This document shows, piece after piece, positions 1 to 8,295 of a DNA stretch of 64,000 nucleotides. This DNA is from Arthrobacter sp. SLBN-112 (GTDB lineage Bacteria; Actinomycetota; Actinomycetes; Actinomycetales; Micrococcaceae). The notes below the pieces were generated by a model. It saw nothing but the letters and a program-made list of their open reading frames with translations, made no database searches and was not told the origin of the DNA. The DNA is taken from positions 3,596,001 to 3,660,000 of the forward strand of contig NZ_JAUSXY010000001.1 of NCBI RefSeq assembly GCF_030944625.1, in the 5' to 3' direction. The position numbers and the translations under genes are program-made. Position 1 is the stretch's first letter. The number at the start of each line of letters is the position of its first letter.

Positions 1-97
1 CGAGTACCGTCACCGTGGGCTTCCCCTCGGGCGACGGGAGCTTCCGCGACGCGGCGGGATCGATGATCGCCCCGTCCTTGAGGACCTGGCCGCTCAC
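1..97 (-). CDS. hisH: Imidazole glycerol phosphate synthase glutaminase subunit, 5' end only
   Basis: Only the first 32 codons are in the window. The reading frame starts at a GTG whose last two bases and following A form the TGA stop of hisB (GTGA, 4-bp overlap), so the two genes are translationally coupled. The visible protein begins [20 protein letters not shown] and reaches PTVTVL, where HisH proteins of this group enter the conserved strand leading to the DYGSGN motif. HisH supplies ammonia from glutamine to HisF for imidazole ring closure in histidine synthesis. The call rests mainly on position right after hisB and on the start of the PTVTVL strand; the catalytic Cys-His-Glu triad lies outside the window. 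Confidence 0.75.
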   Translation of the reverse strand, partial: MSGQVLKDGAIIDPAASRKLPSPEGKPTVTVL

Positions 98-720
98 AGC
101 GCACCCTTGGTGGACGGGATGCCCTCGACGCGGGGATCGGGTTCGACGGCGGCGCGCAGGGCGCGAGCGAAGGCCTTGAACTGCGCCTCCACGATGTGGT
201 GCGGGTCCCGGCCGGCCAGGACGTTCATGTGCAGGCAGATGCCGGCGTGCAGCGTGATGGCTTCAAAGACGTGGCGGGTCAGGGAGCCGGTGAAGTGGCC
301 CCCTATCAGGTGGTACTCCTGGCCCGCGGGCTCACCGCCGTGGACCAGGTAGGGGCGGCCGGACACGTCCACCACCGCGTTGGCGAGGGCTTCGTCCAGC
401 GGCACGGTGGCCTCGCCGAACCTGCGGATCCCGGCCTTGTTCCCCAAGGCGGTCCGCAGGACTTCGCCAAACGTGATGGCCACGTCCTCCACGGTGTGGT
501 GGACGTCGATGTGGGTGTCGCCGGTGGCCTTGACGGTCATGTCGATCAGCGAGTGCTTGCACAGTGCGGTCAGCATGTGGTCGTAGAACGGCACCGAGGT
601 GTCGATATCGGACACGCCCGTTCCGTCGAGGTTGATCTCCACGAGGACGGAGGACTCGCTGGTGGCGCGCTCCATGCGGGCGGTCCGGGCCGCAGCCGTG
701 TTCGATCCGGTTGAACTCAT
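94..720 (-). CDS. hisB: Imidazoleglycerol-phosphate dehydratase
   Basis: A 208-residue protein that converts imidazoleglycerol phosphate to imidazoleacetol phosphate, the step before HisC in histidine synthesis. The family's two manganese-binding histidine motifs are present: DVHHTVED around residues 72-79 and [12 protein letters not shown] in the last quarter. The length fits a monofunctional actinobacterial HisB without the phosphatase domain found in enterobacteria. The start is preceded by AAGGATCC. The N-terminus before [13 protein letters not shown] is about ten residues longer than usual in the family. It lies 61 bp after hisC and overlaps hisH by 4 bp, so the three form one transcription unit. 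Confidence 0.95.
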   Translation of the reverse strand: MSSTGSNTAAARTARMERATSESSVLVEINLDGTGVSDIDTSVPFYDHMLTALCKHSLIDMTVKATGDTHIDVHHTVEDVAITFGEVLRTALGNKAGIRRFGEATVPLDEALANAVVDVSGRPYLVHGGEPAGQEYHLIGGHFTGSLTRHVFEAITLHAGICLHMNVLAGRDPHHIVEAQFKAFARALRAAVEPDPRVEGIPSTKGAL

Positions 721-781
721 GGTGAAGGATCCTTAGTGGGAGAAGGAGTGGTTCAGGGCGTCCAGCGCCGCAGTATCAAGT

Positions 782-1901
782 CTAGGCGGGAAGCGCGGCG
801 CGGCCGGCAAGAATGCGTTCCAGGGACGTGAGGAAGGCTGTGGTTTCGGCCTCAGTGCCGGCCGTGACCCGCAGGTGGCCGGGAATTCCCACGTCGCGGA
901 TCAGCACGCCCGCATCCAGCAGTTCCTGCCAGACCTGGTGCGGGTTGTCCAGGCCGCCGAAGAACACATAATTGGAGTCGGATGCGGCCGGTTTCAGCCC
1001 CATCCTGGTCAACTCCGCCACAATACGGTCGCGCTGCTGCTTGATGTCCCGCACATCGGCCATCAGCGCTTCCCGGTGTTCCAGGGCTGCCAGCGCCGTG
1101 GCCTGCGTGATGGCGGACAGGTGGTAGGGCAGGCGTACCAGGCGCAGGGCATCGGTGACCTCCGGGGCCGCGGCCATGTAGCCGAGCCGGGCACCAGCGA
1201 GGGCGAACGCCTTGCTCATGGTGCGGGATACGATCAGCCGCTCCCTGCCGGGCAGCAGGGTCAGTGCGCTGGGGGTGCCGTCGTGGGCGAACTCGTGGTA
1301 GGCCTCATCCACAATGACGATGGTCTGGCTTGCGGTACCGGCCTCGTAGACAGCCTCCACGACGTCCAGTCCCAGCCCGGTGCCGGTGGGATTGTTCGGT
1401 GAGCAGAGGAACACGATGTTCGGCTGCAGTTCCCGGACCTGGCGGGCAGCGGATTCTGCGCTGAGGTCGTAGCCTTCCGCCCGGACACCGGTGATGTATT
1501 CGGTGTCGGTGCCGCTCGCCAGCAGGGGGTACATGGAGTACGTGGGGCGGGAAGCCCAGCGCGGTGCGGCCGGGGCCGCCGAAAGCCTGAAGAATCTGCT
1601 GCAGGACCTCGTTGGAGCCGTTGGCGGCCCACAGGTTGGTTTCGTCGAGGCCATGGCCAAGGTATTCCGCCAGGGCCTTGCGGAGATCGGTGAACTCCCG
1701 GTCCGGGTAGCGGTTGAGGCCTGCGGCGGCCTCCGTCACGGCGGCGCTGATGGCGGCGCGTACATCCGCGGGTACGCCATGGGTGTTCTCGTTGACGTTC
1801 AACAGAATGGGGACGTCCAGTTGGGGTGCCCCGTAGGGCGTCAGCCCGCGAAGGTTACTGCGGAGGGGTAGCCGGTTGAGGCGTTCTAGCTGGTCGTTCA
1901 C
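782..1901 (-). pseudogene. hisC: Histidinol-phosphate aminotransferase, split by a one-base frameshift
   Basis: Two overlapping frames together make one complete PLP-dependent aminotransferase. The N-terminal half (from the GTG at 1901) runs [11 protein letters not shown] to [12 protein letters not shown]. The C-terminal half continues [16 protein letters not shown] through [12 protein letters not shown], the aspartate loop VDEAYHEFA, the catalytic lysine in SRTMSKAFALAG and on to the stop at 782. The junction is a run of four G on the plus strand (1544-1547, CCCC in the gene); three would restore one frame of 372 residues, the normal HisC length. No other damage is seen, so this is either a very recent mutation or a base-call error in a homopolymer. 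HisC makes histidinol phosphate. As written, translation from 1901 gives a 198-residue protein that lacks the PLP lysine. Confidence 0.85.
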
Positions 1902-1936
1902 CTGACCAGTTTAGTTGCCGTGGCAACTACCGGAAA
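1902..1936 (-). promoter_or_regulatory. Candidate leaderless promoter with palindromic operator for hisC
   Basis: On the minus strand a -10-like hexamer TAAACT (1908-1913) ends six bases before the hisC GTG, the usual spacing for leaderless actinobacterial transcripts. Directly upstream lies an inverted repeat AGTTGCC-AC-GGCAACT (1913-1928) that fills the -35/-10 spacer. A -35 match 17 bases away (TTTCCG) is poor. The palindrome's position suggests a repressor or activator site controlling the his operon. The protein that would bind it is not identified. Confidence 0.4.
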
Positions 1937-2014
1937 ATGTGACACCTTTGGCAGGCTTCCGGCGCGGCCCGCAGGAGGAGCCGAAGGAAGCCGGCGCGGG
2001 GGTCCAGCGTCGGT

Positions 2015-2037
2015 GGCAGGGCAGGGCAGGGCAGGGC
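2015..2037. repeat. GGCAG pentanucleotide tandem repeat
   Basis: Four full copies plus a partial fifth of GGCAG in the 170-bp gap between the end of the LysM gene and hisC. It is a short sequence repeat that could vary by slippage. It is outside both genes and outside the hisC promoter candidate, so there is no sign that it switches expression. Confidence 0.7.
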
Positions 2038-2071
2038 CGCGGCCACGTTGCGGCGACCACTCAGCGGCGGG

Positions 2072-2488
2072 TCAGTGGCTGGGGACGAAGAGTTGCTGCC
2101 CCGGCAGTACGGCACCGGCGGACAGATTGTTGAGCTGGACAATGTCCGCCATCACGTCGCGTGCATCGCGGTCCGGAGCTACGGCACCGGCGATGGACCA
2201 CAGGGACTGGCCGGGCTGGACGGTTACCGTCACCGTGGGCGTCACGGCGAGGTCTGCGGCGGAGTCGGAAGCCTTGGCCGGGGAGTGGAAGAGCCCCGCC
2301 AGTGAGAGCAGCAGCACCGCGAGGAGAATGAGCGGCACTCCCACCAGGACGATCCGGCCGCGCCGGGTCAGCCGCAGTGGCGCGTGGGACGACGCGCGGC
2401 CGGCGCTGGTCCGCCGGCTGCCGGACATGTGGTGTTCCCCGCTGAGGAACTGCGGCCGCGAAACGTGGGTAAGAGTTAAAGCTGACAT
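2072..2488 (-). CDS. LysM-domain membrane protein divergent from lexA, likely SOS-controlled
   Basis: A 138-residue protein starting at MSALTLTHVSRPQFL; the ATG at 2488 is chosen because a strong AGGAGGG (2497-2505) precedes it. A basic stretch (LRLTRRGR) is followed by one membrane segment (VLVGVPLILLAVLLLSLAGL). A C-terminal LysM domain (VTVTVQPGQSLWSIAG to QQLFVPSH) would bind peptidoglycan outside the membrane. The divergent pairing with lexA and the LexA box at 2607-2623 match the layout of ChiZ (Rv2719c) in Mycobacterium and of YneA in Bacillus, LysM proteins that halt division after DNA damage. By that analogy this is probably an SOS division inhibitor. No catalytic domain is visible. 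Confidence 0.8.
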   Translation of the reverse strand: MSALTLTHVSRPQFLSGEHHMSGSRRTSAGRASSHAPLRLTRRGRIVLVGVPLILLAVLLLSLAGLFHSPAKASDSAADLAVTPTVTVTVQPGQSLWSIAGAVAPDRDARDVMADIVQLNNLSAGAVLPGQQLFVPSH

Positions 2489-2606
2489 GAACTGAGCCCT
2501 CCTGGACCTGCCGTGCTGCCCGGGTGTCCGTCCCCGCGCCGCCCTGCCCCGTCCTGCCGGAATGCCTACTCTTCCGGCCAGGTCTTCGAACAAGCCATGC
2601 ACTGGT

Positions 2607-2623
2607 TAGAACACATATTCGAA
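2607..2623. promoter_or_regulatory. LexA box, LysM-proximal
   Basis: TAGAACACATATTCGAA fits the Gram-positive SOS box (GAAC-N4-GTTC) with one change in the right half. It lies in the lexA/LysM divergent region, 119 bp before the LysM start, and shares the right half ATTCGAA with the recA box and the box near 22.5 kb. Confidence 0.75.
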
Positions 2624-2673
2624 CTTTGCTTACTAAGTTTTAGCACCTATCAACGAACAATGTCGAGACTCGC

Positions 2674-2690
2674 TAGAACAAATGTTTGAA
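2674..2690. promoter_or_regulatory. LexA box, lexA-proximal
   Basis: TAGAACAAATGTTTGAA (GAAC-N4-GTTT) lies 72 bp before the chosen lexA start and is probably the autoregulatory site. Together with the box at 2607 it brackets the divergent promoter region. A weaker half-site (CGAACAATGTCGA, 2654-2666) lies between them. Confidence 0.75.
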
Positions 2691-2761
2691 AAAGCAATGT
2701 GGCTGGCCTAGCTTGGAAACCAAGAACAACCACCACTGAAGTTGAACAGCAGGGTCTGACA

Positions 2762-3571
2762 ATGACAGCGGCAACCCTTCACTCGGCGCCGGGGACGGCG
2801 CGGAGCGGAAGATCCGGCGGCAAGCGAAAGGCATTGGCGAACATGGCAGCAGCAGCCGCCGGGGGCAGGACGGCCCCGCAACCGAAGAAGACTTCCAAGG
2901 GGCTTACCCCACGGCAGAAGAAGATCCTGGAGACCATCCAGCGGTCCGTCAATGACAACGGCTACCCGCCCTCGATGCGCGAGATCGGCGATACGGTGGG
3001 CTTGGCCAGCCTGTCCAGCGTGACCCATCAGCTGTCCCAGCTGGAGAAGTTGGGCTACCTCCGGCGCGACCCGAAGCGGCCGCGGGCCATGGAGGTGCTC
3101 ATGCCCCTCACCCTTGATGGCGGCGCCGGGAAGGCCATCGCCGCGTCAGCGCCGCAGACGCCCGGCGGCACCGTGACGGAACTGCCCACCGCGCTGGACA
3201 CCGCGATGGTTCCGCTGGTTGGACGGATTGCCGCCGGCGGTCCCATCCTCGCCGAGCAACTCGTTGAAGATGTCATGCCGCTCCCCCGCCAACTTGTGGG
3301 CCAGGGTGAGCTGTTCATGCTCAAGGTGGCCGGCGACTCCATGGTGGACGCCGCCATCTGCGACGGAGACTGGGTGGTGGTGCGCCGCCAGGCGGATGCC
3401 GTCAACGGGGACATCGTCGCTGCCCTGCTTGATGACGAAGCCACCGTCAAGACCTTCCGCCAGCGTGACGGCCACACCTGGCTGCTCCCGCAGAACACCC
3501 AATACGAACCCATCCTCGGTGACCACGCCACCATCATGGGCAAAGTGGTTTCGGTGCTGCGGTCCCTCTGA
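2762..3571 (+). CDS. lexA: SOS repressor LexA (autocleaving serine peptidase)
   Basis: LexA represses DNA-damage genes and cleaves itself when stimulated by RecA filaments. The winged-helix DNA-binding domain is complete ([13 protein letters not shown] through [17 protein letters not shown] to [14 protein letters not shown]). The C-terminal domain has the Ala-Gly scissile bond (GRIAAGGP), the catalytic serine ([10 protein letters not shown]) and the catalytic lysine (EATVKTFR). I use the ATG at 2762 (269 residues); the frame is open to 2699, and an internal ATG at 2843 just before the conserved domain is also possible. The Ala/Gly/Ser-rich N-terminal 45 residues are not conserved in the family, so the true start is uncertain. 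Two LexA boxes lie upstream. Confidence 0.95.
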   Translation: MTAATLHSAPGTARSGRSGGKRKALANMAAAAAGGRTAPQPKKTSKGLTPRQKKILETIQRSVNDNGYPPSMREIGDTVGLASLSSVTHQLSQLEKLGYLRRDPKRPRAMEVLMPLTLDGGAGKAIAASAPQTPGGTVTELPTALDTAMVPLVGRIAAGGPILAEQLVEDVMPLPRQLVGQGELFMLKVAGDSMVDAAICDGDWVVVRRQADAVNGDIVAALLDDEATVKTFRQRDGHTWLLPQNTQYEPILGDHATIMGKVVSVLRSL

Positions 3572-3596
3572 CACTTCCTCCGGCTGCGGCAGGTCC

Positions 3597-5657
3597 CTAT
3601 CCTGCGGCCTCCGCGCCGAGCCGGGTAAGTGCCGCCAGTGCCTTGCTGCGGTCCGTGGTGGACCAGAACGGCGGCAGCGCGCCCCGCAGGAATCCGGCGT
3701 AACGCTCGGTTGCCAGCCGCGAGTCCAGCACGGCCACTACGCCCTTGTCGCCGGTTGACCGGATGAGCCGGCCGGCGCCCTGGGCCAGCCGGATAGCCGC
3801 GTGGGTGGCCGAAACGGACATGAAACCGTTGCCGCCGGCCTGGGCAACGGCCCGCGACCGTGCTGTCATGAGGGGATCGTCCGGCCTGGGGAACGGAATG
3901 CGGTCGATCACCACGAGCCGGCAGGATCCACCCGGAACGTCCACCCCCTGCCACAGGGACATGGTCCCGAAGAGGCAGGTGTCCGGCTCGTCGGCGAACT
4001 GCTTGACCAGGGCGGTCATGGTGGACTCGCCCTGGCAGAGCACCGTCACACCGAGCTTGGGCCGCAGGGCGTCGGCGGCCTCCTCCGCAGCGCGCCGCGA
4101 GGAAAAGAGGCACAGTGCACCGCCACCGGATGCTTTGACGAGCGCCTCGAGCTCCTCCAGCGCTTCCGGAGACACGCCACGGCCGGGTTTGGGCAAGTGG
4201 CCCGCCACGTAGAGGATGCCTTGTTTGGGGTAATCGAAGGGTGAGCCGACGTCCACGCCAGTCCAGCTGGGAGCTCCGTCGCCTGTCAGTCCCAGTCCTC
4301 CAGCTGCCGGTTCGAACGCGGACCCGATGGCCAGGGTGGCTGAGGTCAGCACGACGGTGTGGCCGGCAAAGAGACCTTCCCTCAGCCTCCCGGCAACAGA
4401 GAGCGGCGCGATGTTGACCAGGACCGGCGCATTCTCGTCAGACTGGGAGTAGCCCTGGCCGGGATCGAAGGTGCTGGCCCGCGAGAACCAGACCACTTCG
4501 CGGTTCTCCCGGGCCGCCAGCAGCCGTTCGCACAGTTCCAGGATGAGCATGAGCCGGGACCGGGCGAGCTGCCGCCCGCCGTCGGCCGTGGTGTTGCTGT
4601 CCCCCTTGGAATCGGACAGCGCCGCGCGGCAAGCCTCGCGCAGCTGGTCCACGCAGTCCAGCTGTTCATCGTTCAGCCCGTTGGGAAGCAGGCCGTTCGG
4701 CGCCCCGGCAAGGGCCAGCTCAAGGTTGGCGGCTGCTGCGTTGAGGGCGTCAACGGTGATGGCGGTGTGTTTGCGGGCACCTGATGCGGCCGCGTGCACC
4801 ATGGCTACGGACAGCTGCCCGGACACGGCCCCGGTGACGCGGTCCTGGAGTTCATGCGCCTCGTCCACCACCACGACGTCGTACTCGGGCAGGACGGCGA
4901 GCCCTTCGAAGGCGCTCACGGCCAGCATGGCGTGGTTGGTCACCACGACGTCTGCCTCGGCCGCGTCCTGCCGGGCCAGTTCACTGAAGCACTCTGCGGC
5001 CATGGGACACTTCTGGGCCCCCAGGCATTCCATGGATGTCACCGAAACCTGCCGCCACGCACGGTCGGTCACGCCGGGCAGGAGTTCGTCACGGTCGCCG
5101 GTGGCCGTCTTTTCGGCCCACTCCCGGAGCCGCACCACTTCCTTGCCGAGCTGGGAGGCCGGGCCGCCCACGGAGGCGGCGAAGTGCGGAACACTGGTGT
5201 CCTCGCCCAGGGAAAACAGCTGGCCCTCGGAAGGCTCCTCGGAGGGGAACCCGCCCTCCATCTTGTGGCGGCAGACGTAGTTGGACCGCCCCTTGACCAA
5301 AGCCACTTTGACGGGCCGGTCCAGGGCCGGGGTGATGTTTTTCAGGAGTCGGGGCAGGTCCCTGCCCACGATCTGGGTCTGCAGCGCAAGCGTGGCCGTG
5401 GACACCAGTGCGGGCTTGTTGCTCTCCAGGGCATGGGCAATGAGCGGTACCAGGTAGGCCAATGACTTGCCGGTGCCCGTGCCGGCCTGGACCAGGAGGT
5501 GGTTGCCCGTACTGATGGCCCGGGCAACCTGGCGGGCCATCTCGTGTTGTCCGGTGCGGCTTTGTCCGCCCATGCCGGCGACGGCGCGGTCGAGCAGTTC
5601 AATGACGAACTGCTCGCCGGCCATCGGTGCGGCTTCCCCGGCCGCGCGGTCAGTCAT
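3597..5657 (-). CDS. dinG: DinG-type ATP-dependent DNA helicase
   Basis: A 686-residue superfamily 2 helicase of the XPD/DinG group, which unwinds DNA 5'-3' and removes D-loops and RNA-DNA hybrids. Visible motifs are Walker A (AGTGTGKS, near residue 60), the DEAH box (VVVDEAHEL) and motif VI (QGAGRLIRS). A four-cysteine iron-sulphur cluster is suggested by NYVC followed by MECLGAQKCPMAAEC. Its start lies inside the end of hflX (8-bp overlap), so it is co-transcribed with hflX and ends 25 bp from lexA, convergently. No LexA box is seen directly before it, although it sits next to lexA. Confidence 0.9.
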   Translation of the reverse strand: MTDRAAGEAAPMAGEQFVIELLDRAVAGMGGQSRTGQHEMARQVARAISTGNHLLVQAGTGTGKSLAYLVPLIAHALESNKPALVSTATLALQTQIVGRDLPRLLKNITPALDRPVKVALVKGRSNYVCRHKMEGGFPSEEPSEGQLFSLGEDTSVPHFAASVGGPASQLGKEVVRLREWAEKTATGDRDELLPGVTDRAWRQVSVTSMECLGAQKCPMAAECFSELARQDAAEADVVVTNHAMLAVSAFEGLAVLPEYDVVVVDEAHELQDRVTGAVSGQLSVAMVHAAASGARKHTAITVDALNAAAANLELALAGAPNGLLPNGLNDEQLDCVDQLREACRAALSDSKGDSNTTADGGRQLARSRLMLILELCERLLAARENREVVWFSRASTFDPGQGYSQSDENAPVLVNIAPLSVAGRLREGLFAGHTVVLTSATLAIGSAFEPAAGGLGLTGDGAPSWTGVDVGSPFDYPKQGILYVAGHLPKPGRGVSPEALEELEALVKASGGGALCLFSSRRAAEEAADALRPKLGVTVLCQGESTMTALVKQFADEPDTCLFGTMSLWQGVDVPGGSCRLVVIDRIPFPRPDDPLMTARSRAVAQAGGNGFMSVSATHAAIRLAQGAGRLIRSTGDKGVVAVLDSRLATERYAGFLRGALPPFWSTTDRSKALAALTRLGAEAAG

Positions 5658-7230
5658 TGAGGGCGAATGGTTCCAGCTCGGATGCCAGGCCCTCCCGGAC
5701 CATCACCACAGCCCTGGTACCGTCCTCAACGTGCTCAAGATTGATGATTTCGGCGTCGGATTCGTGCAGCTTGCTGAGCAGGTCACCCCGGTCGTACGGG
5801 ATGAGCAGTTCAAGCTTGACGCCGGGCCTTGGGATGGCGTCGCTTATGGCCTTCAGCAGCTCGGCAATGCCCTCCCCGGTCCTGGCAGAGACCACCACGT
5901 GGCGTGGTTCGCGCTGCTTCAGCCGCTCAATCACAAAGGGATCAGCGGCATCGGCCTTGTTCAGCACGATGATCTCGGGCACCTTGCGGGCGTCAACTTC
6001 GCTGAAGACCTTCCGGACCGCGGCGATTTGGCCCTCGGGATCCGGGTGCGAGGCGTCCACCACGTGCAGGATCAAGTCCGAGTCGGCCACCTCTTCAAGC
6101 GTGGAGCGGAAGGCCTCCACCAGTTGGGTGGGCAGCGAGCGGACGAACCCCACGGTGTCGGCCAAGGTGTAGCCCAGGCCGTCAGCGGTTTCCGCCTTGC
6201 GGACGGTGGGATCCAGGGTGGCGAACAAGGCGTTCTCCACCAGGACGCCGGCGTCGGTGAGCCGGTTGAGCAGGGATGACTTCCCGGCGTTGGTGTACCC
6301 GGCGATGGCCACCGACGGTACCTCATTACGACGGCGGTTGGCCCGCTTGGTCTCGCGCGCAGGCTTCATCGCGGCGATCTCGCGCCGCAGCTTGGCCATG
6401 CGGGTACGGATCCGCCGGCGGTCCAGTTCGATCTTGGTTTCACCGGGGCCGCGCGAGCCCATGCCGGCAGCTGCGCCACCCACCTGGCCACCTGCCTGGC
6501 GGGACATTGACTCGCCCCAGCCGCGCAGGCGGGGAAGCAGGTATTCCAGCTGCGCCAGCTCTACCTGGGCCTTGCCCTCTCGGCTCTTTGCGTGCTGGGC
6601 GAAGATGTCCAGGATCAGGGCCGTACGGTCGATCACCTTGACCTTGACGATGTCTTCAAGGCCACGACGCTGCGAGGGTGCAAGCTCGGCGTCCACCACC
6701 ACGGTGTCCGCACCGGTGGACATGACGATGTCCTTCAGTTCGAGCGCCTTGCCCGAGCCCAGGAACGTTCCGGGGTCCGGCTTGGCCCTCCGCTGCACCA
6801 GCCCGTCGAGAACCTCCGAGCCGGCTGTCTCGGCGAGGGCGGCAAGCTCACGAAGCGAGTTTTCGGCGTCGGCGAGTGTTCCGTCGGACCAGAGCCCGGC
6901 AAGGACCACGCGTTCCAGGCGGAGCTGGCGGTATTCGACTTCGGTGACGTCTTCGAGCTCGGTGGACAATCCTGCCCTGCGGCGCAGGGCCCGGCGTTCC
7001 TCGAGGTCCTGCTGGTCGCCGTCGTACGTTGAATGTTCTTCGTCAAGGCGGGAAATGGCCTGGGCCTTGCCAAGCACCGCTTTTCCGTTGCCGCTGCCTT
7101 CGCCGCGGGGCGTGCTGACATTCCGGGCCGGTACGTCCTTGGCGAGGATCCGGTCGATGACAGCCTGGATTTCCTCGGGACTCATGTCCTGGGCGGCTGG
7201 ATCGGACCCGGTATTTGGCTGGCTGGTCAT
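5650..7230 (-). CDS. hflX: Ribosome-associated GTPase HflX
   Basis: HflX binds the large ribosomal subunit and splits stalled ribosomes, notably under heat or antibiotic stress. The N-terminal domain has the family signature with SGKALELKDIV and QRRGLEDI. The GTPase domain has G1 (GYTNAGKSSLLN), G3 (DTVGFVRSLPTQLVEAF) and G4 (NKAD). The chosen start (526 residues) has a good AAAGGAG seven bases before it. An in-frame ATG at 7320 also has a strong AGGAGG and would add 30 residues; I prefer the shorter form because the extension is low-complexity. It overlaps dinG by 8 bp, which implies coupled translation. Confidence 0.92.
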   Translation of the reverse strand: MTSQPNTGSDPAAQDMSPEEIQAVIDRILAKDVPARNVSTPRGEGSGNGKAVLGKAQAISRLDEEHSTYDGDQQDLEERRALRRRAGLSTELEDVTEVEYRQLRLERVVLAGLWSDGTLADAENSLRELAALAETAGSEVLDGLVQRRAKPDPGTFLGSGKALELKDIVMSTGADTVVVDAELAPSQRRGLEDIVKVKVIDRTALILDIFAQHAKSREGKAQVELAQLEYLLPRLRGWGESMSRQAGGQVGGAAAGMGSRGPGETKIELDRRRIRTRMAKLRREIAAMKPARETKRANRRRNEVPSVAIAGYTNAGKSSLLNRLTDAGVLVENALFATLDPTVRKAETADGLGYTLADTVGFVRSLPTQLVEAFRSTLEEVADSDLILHVVDASHPDPEGQIAAVRKVFSEVDARKVPEIIVLNKADAADPFVIERLKQREPRHVVVSARTGEGIAELLKAISDAIPRPGVKLELLIPYDRGDLLSKLHESDAEIINLEHVEDGTRAVVMVREGLASELEPFALND

Positions 7231-7671
7231 GGTCTCCTTTGAAGATTCGGCATTTCCAGAATAGTGCCGATTGGCTGGAAGGTGGGAAGTATTCGCGCTG
7301 GGCTGACGGCCTGCGGTCATGCAGTCCTCCTGGTGGTGGGGCCGCCGGCTGCGTTGCCGGGGCCGGGAAGCCGCGTGGTAACGGGCGGCTGTGCTGGCGG
7401 AGGCCGGAGAATGGCGGGAAGCGCAGCCGAAGGCTGACGTTCGAGTATTGTCCGGCGGCCGGGCCGGGACGGAAGCGTCCGGTCCGGTGCACAAGCGGAA
7501 GGGAATGGAAACCTGCGTCGCTGTGGGACTGGCTGCCTCTGCGGGGCAGCGTGCGGGCACGGGCGGGGCCCGCACCGGCTACTCGAAGATCAGGAACATG
7601 CCAACCAGCCTAACAGAGGGGTATGCGCACAGTTTCCCATTACGCTGCAGGGGGAACTACTCTGGCCAGTT
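7231..7671. other. Intergenic region between hflX and a methyltransferase
   Basis: A 441-bp divergent gap. On the minus strand it holds the hflX leader, with a -10-like TATTCT about 25 bases before the start at 7230, and the alternative hflX start at 7320 with its ribosome site. I see no convincing separate gene, RNA or long inverted repeat here; the open frames crossing it look like GC-driven artefacts. Confidence 0.5.
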
Positions 7672-8295
7672 ATGGAGTCCGCTCACTATTTCAGCACGTC
7701 CCCCGCCGGGCCGTTTACCCGCAAGCCCCTCACCGTGGAATTGGCCGGTGAGACGCGCAGGCTCCAGACCTCCACCGGCATTTTCAGCCCGGACGGCATC
7801 GACAAGGGCACGGCGGTACTCCTGGCGGAGGTGCCTGCCCCGCACCCCCACGGCAACCTGCTGGACATCGGTTGCGGCTGGGGACCGGTAGCCCTCACCA
7901 TGGCGCTGCTGGCGCCCCAGTCAAGCGTCCACGCGGTGGATGTCAATGAGCGGTGCATCACCCTGACCAATGAGAATGCCGAGGCGCTGGGCCTGTCCAA
8001 CGTCGTCGCCAGCACGCCTGAGGCCGTGGATGCCGACGTGCGTTTCGACACTATTTGGTCGAACCCGCCCATCAGGATCGGCAAGGAAGAACTGCATGCC
8101 CTGCTGAAGCTGTGGCTCCCGCGCCTGGCTGAGGGCGGGACGGCATGGCTGGTGGTGCAAAAGAACCTGGGCTCTGACTCCCTGCAGCGCTGGTTGGCGG
8201 CCGAGCTGGACAGTTCGTTCACCGTAACGCGTGAATCGACCTCCAAGTCCTTCCGGATCCTGAAGGTCAGGAAAGCGTCCCGCTTGCCACAATGA
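7672..8295 (+). CDS. Class I SAM-dependent methyltransferase, RsmC/RlmG-like
   Basis: A 207-residue protein with the SAM-binding motif I (LLDIGCGWGPVAL) near residue 65 and the acidic motif II (VHAVDVNERC). It also has the SNPPIR catalytic motif typical of enzymes that methylate the exocyclic amine of guanine or adenine in nucleic acid. The layout matches the C-terminal catalytic half of RsmC/RlmG-type rRNA guanine-N2 methyltransferases, and short forms like this are common in actinobacteria. The exact RNA target cannot be told from sequence. It runs convergent with dapF and their 3' ends overlap by 29 bp. No clear ribosome site precedes the ATG. Confidence 0.8.
   Translation: MESAHYFSTSPAGPFTRKPLTVELAGETRRLQTSTGIFSPDGIDKGTAVLLAEVPAPHPHGNLLDIGCGWGPVALTMALLAPQSSVHAVDVNERCITLTNENAEALGLSNVVASTPEAVDADVRFDTIWSNPPIRIGKEELHALLKLWLPRLAEGGTAWLVVQKNLGSDSLQRWLAAELDSSFTVTRESTSKSFRILKVRKASRLPQ

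Noticed and set aside
2654..2666. A third LexA box between the two lexA-region boxes
   Set aside because: CGAACAATGTCGA has a three-base centre in place of four and a poor right half, so I treat it as a half-site at most.
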